In this document: one piece after another, positions 60,410 through 64,000 of the stretch
Layout of the letters: each line of letters starts with the position of its first letter
Position numbering within the stretch: position 1 is the stretch's first letter
DNA from: Antedon mediterranea
Lineage: Eukaryota > Echinodermata > Crinoidea > Comatulida > Antedonidae
Length of the DNA: 64,000 nucleotides
Reading direction: 5' to 3'
NCBI RefSeq assembly: GCF_964355755.1
Contig: NC_092672.1
Span: 30,500,501 to 30,564,500, forward strand
Notes under the pieces: generated by a model
Seen by the model: the letters and a program-made list of their open reading frames with translations, nothing else
Told to the model about the DNA's origin: nothing
Databases searched by the model: none
Made by a program: the position numbers and the translations under genes

Positions 60410-62430
60410 GTCAAGTTTTCTTGATTTTTTCTAACGATTATATGATAATAACACATTATTTATCACTACAATGCAACGCGATATACTAGAAATGGGAGAG
60501 CGATAGCCTATTGTTATTGTCAAAGATTTCATTTTTTCTCCTCATTTTTTGTCCGCAACAGATCTAAAAAAACGGTGGTTTTCACGGACACAAAATTAAA
60601 CAGCTTAGAAATGCTCCGTTAAGTATAACCGTTTTATTCAATGATTGAATATGTGTGTATGGTACGTATGATAACTGAAAATAACAGAAAGTATAATTCC
60701 TTCAAATCGATATTCAAATACAGTAGTACATATGAAATACTTTAAACCTTGCTATCATATGAATATGATTATATATGCTATATTATTGTTTAAATTGTTC
60801 ATAGTTTGTTGTTTACATACATTATCTTTTATATTATGACATAAACTTACAGAGCTGTGAGCCTATGGATGCAGCACAATGAGAAACATCTGTGAATTTC
60901 TACTGTTAAACTTTAATACCTATGAAGGAAAAAACTATAACTGACAATCTACGAAATCTATAAAACTATTAAAAAGTACAAAATACAACTAATGTAAGCA
61001 TTAAGGGATCACCCTAAACATAACCATCAGAAAGGTACATCCAGTCGCCTTTTCAACACTATCCCTGTTGCCATAGCAACTAAGAAGAAACCATCCCGCA
61101 GACCTAGCCTTGCATTAAAAACAAATTGCGTTGCGCCCGCGCTTTTGCCAACTTAGCCCTTATGCAGCCTAGAAAGCACGTTTTTGCGCTTGATTAATGT
61201 TCTAAGTATTTTTGTGGTATATTTCTTTCATATTTGATGAATTATGAATGTAAAATAATGACACACGTGCACGTCAAACTTTAAAAATCGTGCGCCTGAA
61301 AATGGATAATTTTATGCAAATTTGTGTAAAAATATACCTATTTTGAATCGATTATAGCTCTTCAGGATGGCTGGTGACCCCCTATTTTTTAACTTATTAT
61401 AAAGCGCAATGAGTTGTAGATATGAATTCATGTGAAATTTAGATCATAAATATGTTATGACGTCATCATATGGCCAGCTGAATTTAAAAAATTGGATTTT
61501 TATCTCTTTCGACACAGTTCGTCACATTCAATAGAGCGCATATCGCGTAAACGTTATCAATTTTATTCCAATTTTCAATAATGTTATTACTTAAAACATT
61601 CTCCTTCAGACACATGAACTTTATTTTTAATTTGAAAATGTCATCATATTCAAACAATTACATAAACGTGAGTGGTTTAAAATAAAAACTAACCGTCAAC
61701 TAAACCGTTTTGCCAATACAGTCAACTGTTGACGCTTGTTGAACGATTTTAATCGATGCTATGCTGTTTGTGCAATAGTTGTGGTGCAGCTTACTGTAGG
61801 CTAAGCCTAATAAATAGCATAATGTATTATTACGATGCGTTGCGCGATAGCCTAACTCGTCATCGTGACGAGTTCAAATCTAGTTTATATTAAATACATT
61901 GAGACATTTTACTATTCTTACACACAATTATTTTGGATTTATTTTCAATCTTAATTTCATTATGTTGTTAACTTCAGATATATATTTGCGTCGTGGTATT
62001 TTAGTAAATCGCGGACAGGCGGAGCCGAAATTCGTAAGTAAACATTTGTGAACAAAATTTACTACCAAACCGTGCCCATGAATACACAATTTCTGACGTG
62101 CTTGAAACGCCTTTTTGAAATGTAAAGTGGATTCACTATGGTGTAAAACTACTCTTTGGAAAAGTTAAACTTATTGATAAGCATTGTCTGTATAGAATTG
62201 CGTGACTTGTGTACAAATAGTTATATAATGTTTTTTTTTATAGGCTTAGGAGTCTTGTATTGTCACAATGCATAGTAAAAGCTAGTCTGGGCTCCAGACT
62301 GAGTTTTGTAAAAATATAAATATTTTTGCACATATGGAGTTTCATACGTGTATTACTTTAGTTTGGATACTCCGTCTGGGGAAACACGCATAAGTCACGT
62401 GGTTTGACTCCAAGAATACTTGGTGCATAA
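60410..62430. other. Intergenic region downstream of the sulfotransferase
   Basis: No gene is recognised. The start should hold the sulfotransferase 3' untranslated region. A perfect 9 bp stem hairpin (AACTCGTCA and TGACGAGTT with loop TCG) lies at 61854-61874. Confidence 0.45.
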
Positions 62431-62432
62431 GT

Positions 62433-62578
62433 TAGGCCAAAAAAAAAAAATAGTTTGTTTGCTGTCATCCGCCGCCCCTAATTTCGCCAAAAATTTGGGG
62501 CGGAAATAAGAAAAAGTTTTTTTTTTACGTTGAGGGCGCTTTTTAAAAAAAAGTTTTTTTAATGATTTTTTTTGGCCG
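62433..62578. mobile_element. A/T-run-ended MITE-like element
   Basis: Left end GGCCAAAAAAAAAAAATAG and right end AATGATTTTTTTTGGCC are imperfect inverted repeats; an internal palindrome CCGCCCCTAA / TTGGGGCGG is present. The minus-strand open frame here (62395-62670) is an artefact of Lys/Phe runs. Confidence 0.55.
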
Positions 62579-62629
62579 AAAAGGTGTAAAAATCGAGTGT
62601 GCGAGAATGAAACAATAAAAATAATAACG

Positions 62630-63425
62630 TAGCGTATATTTCGGTGTATAATCGCACTTTTGACACGCAAATTTAACCTCTAAATTAAGGGTGCGTCTTA
62701 TACACCGAACATAAATGCCTCAACACACAGATATCGCCACCTCGTTGGCTAGGCCTGGGCTTTTTAAGGTAAGGCCTACTGTAGGCCTATTAGTATTACT
62801 AAAGTCTAAAGAGTAGGCCTAGCCTAGCTACAGTGTACTAGCGTAACAGCAACCTGCTAGTTTTCAAGGCATTTTAGCGTGATTTTGTACTAAATATGAT
62901 GAAAAGGTTTGTTTATTATGGAGCTGTTTTAGGCGCTCCGATAAAATTTCATTTGAAAACGTTTACGATTGGAATAGTATTATAGTTATACGCACGACCG
63001 TCGTACCCCCAGCGCGAGCGAGCCCTCCTTTTGGCAACCACATTGTGTACACAGTATTCGACTAGTATATTCTCCAGTTGATTATAGCATAGACCTACCG
63101 TACACACTTCTAGGATACATACCCGGATACATAGATACTAATCGAATACGATTGTCCGTGAAAACGTGCGCCTCTCGATAAAAGGATCGAGCGAGGCTAG
63201 CCCACACACACGTGCGGTCATGCACTCGATGTTGCGGGTGCGAAACTCATTCATAACAAGTTAGAAAGAACTGACGGAATGGGGGACTTCCCTTCTTGTT
63301 GAGGCTGGGCGCGGCCGTCTTATACATCGACGATATACAAAATACCGATATTTTACTCTCAGTTAGGGGTCGGGTGCGTCTTATTATACACAGGTGCGAC
63401 TTTATATACACCGAAATATACGGTA
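62630..63425. mobile_element. TIR element, ACCGTATATTTCGGTG family, copy 2
   Basis: Left end AGCGTATATTTCGGTGTATA and right end TATACACCGAAATATACGGT match the element nested in FKBP12 intron 1, including the subterminal GACACGCAAATTTAACCTCT and GGGTGCGTCTTAT strings. The interiors differ strongly, as for independent non-autonomous derivatives. Confidence 0.75.
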
Positions 63426-63641
63426 CACTAACTTCTAAAAATAAAAATATTTAATTAGGCCTGCTAACAACGACCTACTGTGTAGTAGGCCTAGCCTATA
63501 GGCTAGTTTAGACACGGGGCCTAACGCGCCCAAAACAGAATTAAAGTGTGAAACAAATTATGAATAGATGTTTGAGCTCGTTGTTTTATTCAGTGTGTTT
63601 TGTTACTCTCAAATTCGCGAGCAATTAACAGAGAAATTAAC

Positions 63642-63673
<32 letters not shown>

Positions 63674-64000
63674 TTTTTTCCACCCGCCCTCTCCCTACCA
63701 AAAAAAAAAAACTTGACAGCAAACTTATCCAGTTGACTAGTTTCAGCCGCATGCCATTGGCGACTCACTCGTACGTCGTTTTAATATTCATATTTCAGAA
63801 TTTCAAAGACTCAACATCTAAGACGATGCGCATGCGCTATGTTACGTTTAGACAATGTGTACTTGGGTACATTGATGAAAGTTTCTGAGGGCTAAACATG
63901 ATTTTATATGCCTAGTAGTCTGGTAAACATTTGATGAGATTTTTCCCAAGAACATGAAAACTCGTCTTGATATGATAGGCTAGCTTCTCCGCCAAATTAA
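63426..64000. other. Window end: A-rich runs, no gene
   Basis: A homopolymer A run (about 63648-63672) and a second one (63700-63710) flank a C-rich spacer. The open frame at 63568-63888 reads through these runs and is not credible. Confidence 0.45.

Noticed and set aside
61854-61890. tRNA-like hairpin with GAGTTCAAATC resembling a T-arm
   Set aside because: No cloverleaf, no acceptor stem and no box A at a suitable distance could be found.
62395-62670. 91-codon Lys/Phe-rich frame
   Set aside because: It is made of A/T homopolymer runs within a MITE-like element.

Overview
The window is animal nuclear DNA: AT-rich, intron-bearing and dense in transposons. The many TAGGCCTA-type motifs, the mix of BEL, Ty3/Gypsy, DIRS, LINE, Helitron and foldback elements, and a caveolin family gene suggest an invertebrate deuterostome, most likely an echinoderm; the species is inferred, not proven. 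No rRNA, credible tRNA or CRISPR array was seen. Everything was read by eye, so boundaries of old repeats are approximate.

Layout. 0.6-3.7 kb: a three-exon caveolin-like gene in a segment duplicated at 24.7-26.8 kb, where the second copy carries a nonsense codon. 5.2-10.6 kb: an AACGTT-rich satellite interrupted by a LINE fragment, itself interrupted by a 2.6 kb foldback element with arms over 800 bp. 10.9-22.5 kb: a TIR element, then a 24 bp GTGACGTCTAGACGT satellite of about 4 kb with higher-order structure, split by a very young BEL/Pao LTR element whose single open frame lacks reverse transcriptase and RNase H, then an inverted relative of the TIR element. 23.4-24.1 kb: more AACGTT repeats.

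28.06-34.08 kb: a complete five-exon FKBP12 gene (108 aa). Its last intron has textbook U12-type AT-AC signals. The introns hold nested TIR elements, two SINE copies and a minisatellite. 36.1-41.2 kb: a DIRS-like remnant (minus strand) next to a decayed Ty3/Gypsy element (plus strand). 43.2-45.9 kb: four tandem copies of a ~645 bp unit, each with a minus-strand exon-like segment bounded by AG and GTAAG.

47.3-60.4 kb: probably one carbohydrate sulfotransferase gene: a candidate signal-anchor exon at 47.3 kb and the catalytic exon at 59.6-60.4 kb. The 12 kb between them would be an intron filled by a head-to-tail Helitron array (48.4-52.6 kb), an inverted-repeat element (53.0-54.5 kb), and a second large foldback with a LINE reverse transcriptase remnant in its core (54.8-57.9 kb). 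60.4-64 kb: mostly gene-free, with a second copy of the TIR element found in FKBP intron 1.

The host genes (caveolin, FKBP12, sulfotransferase) do not form a pathway or cluster.
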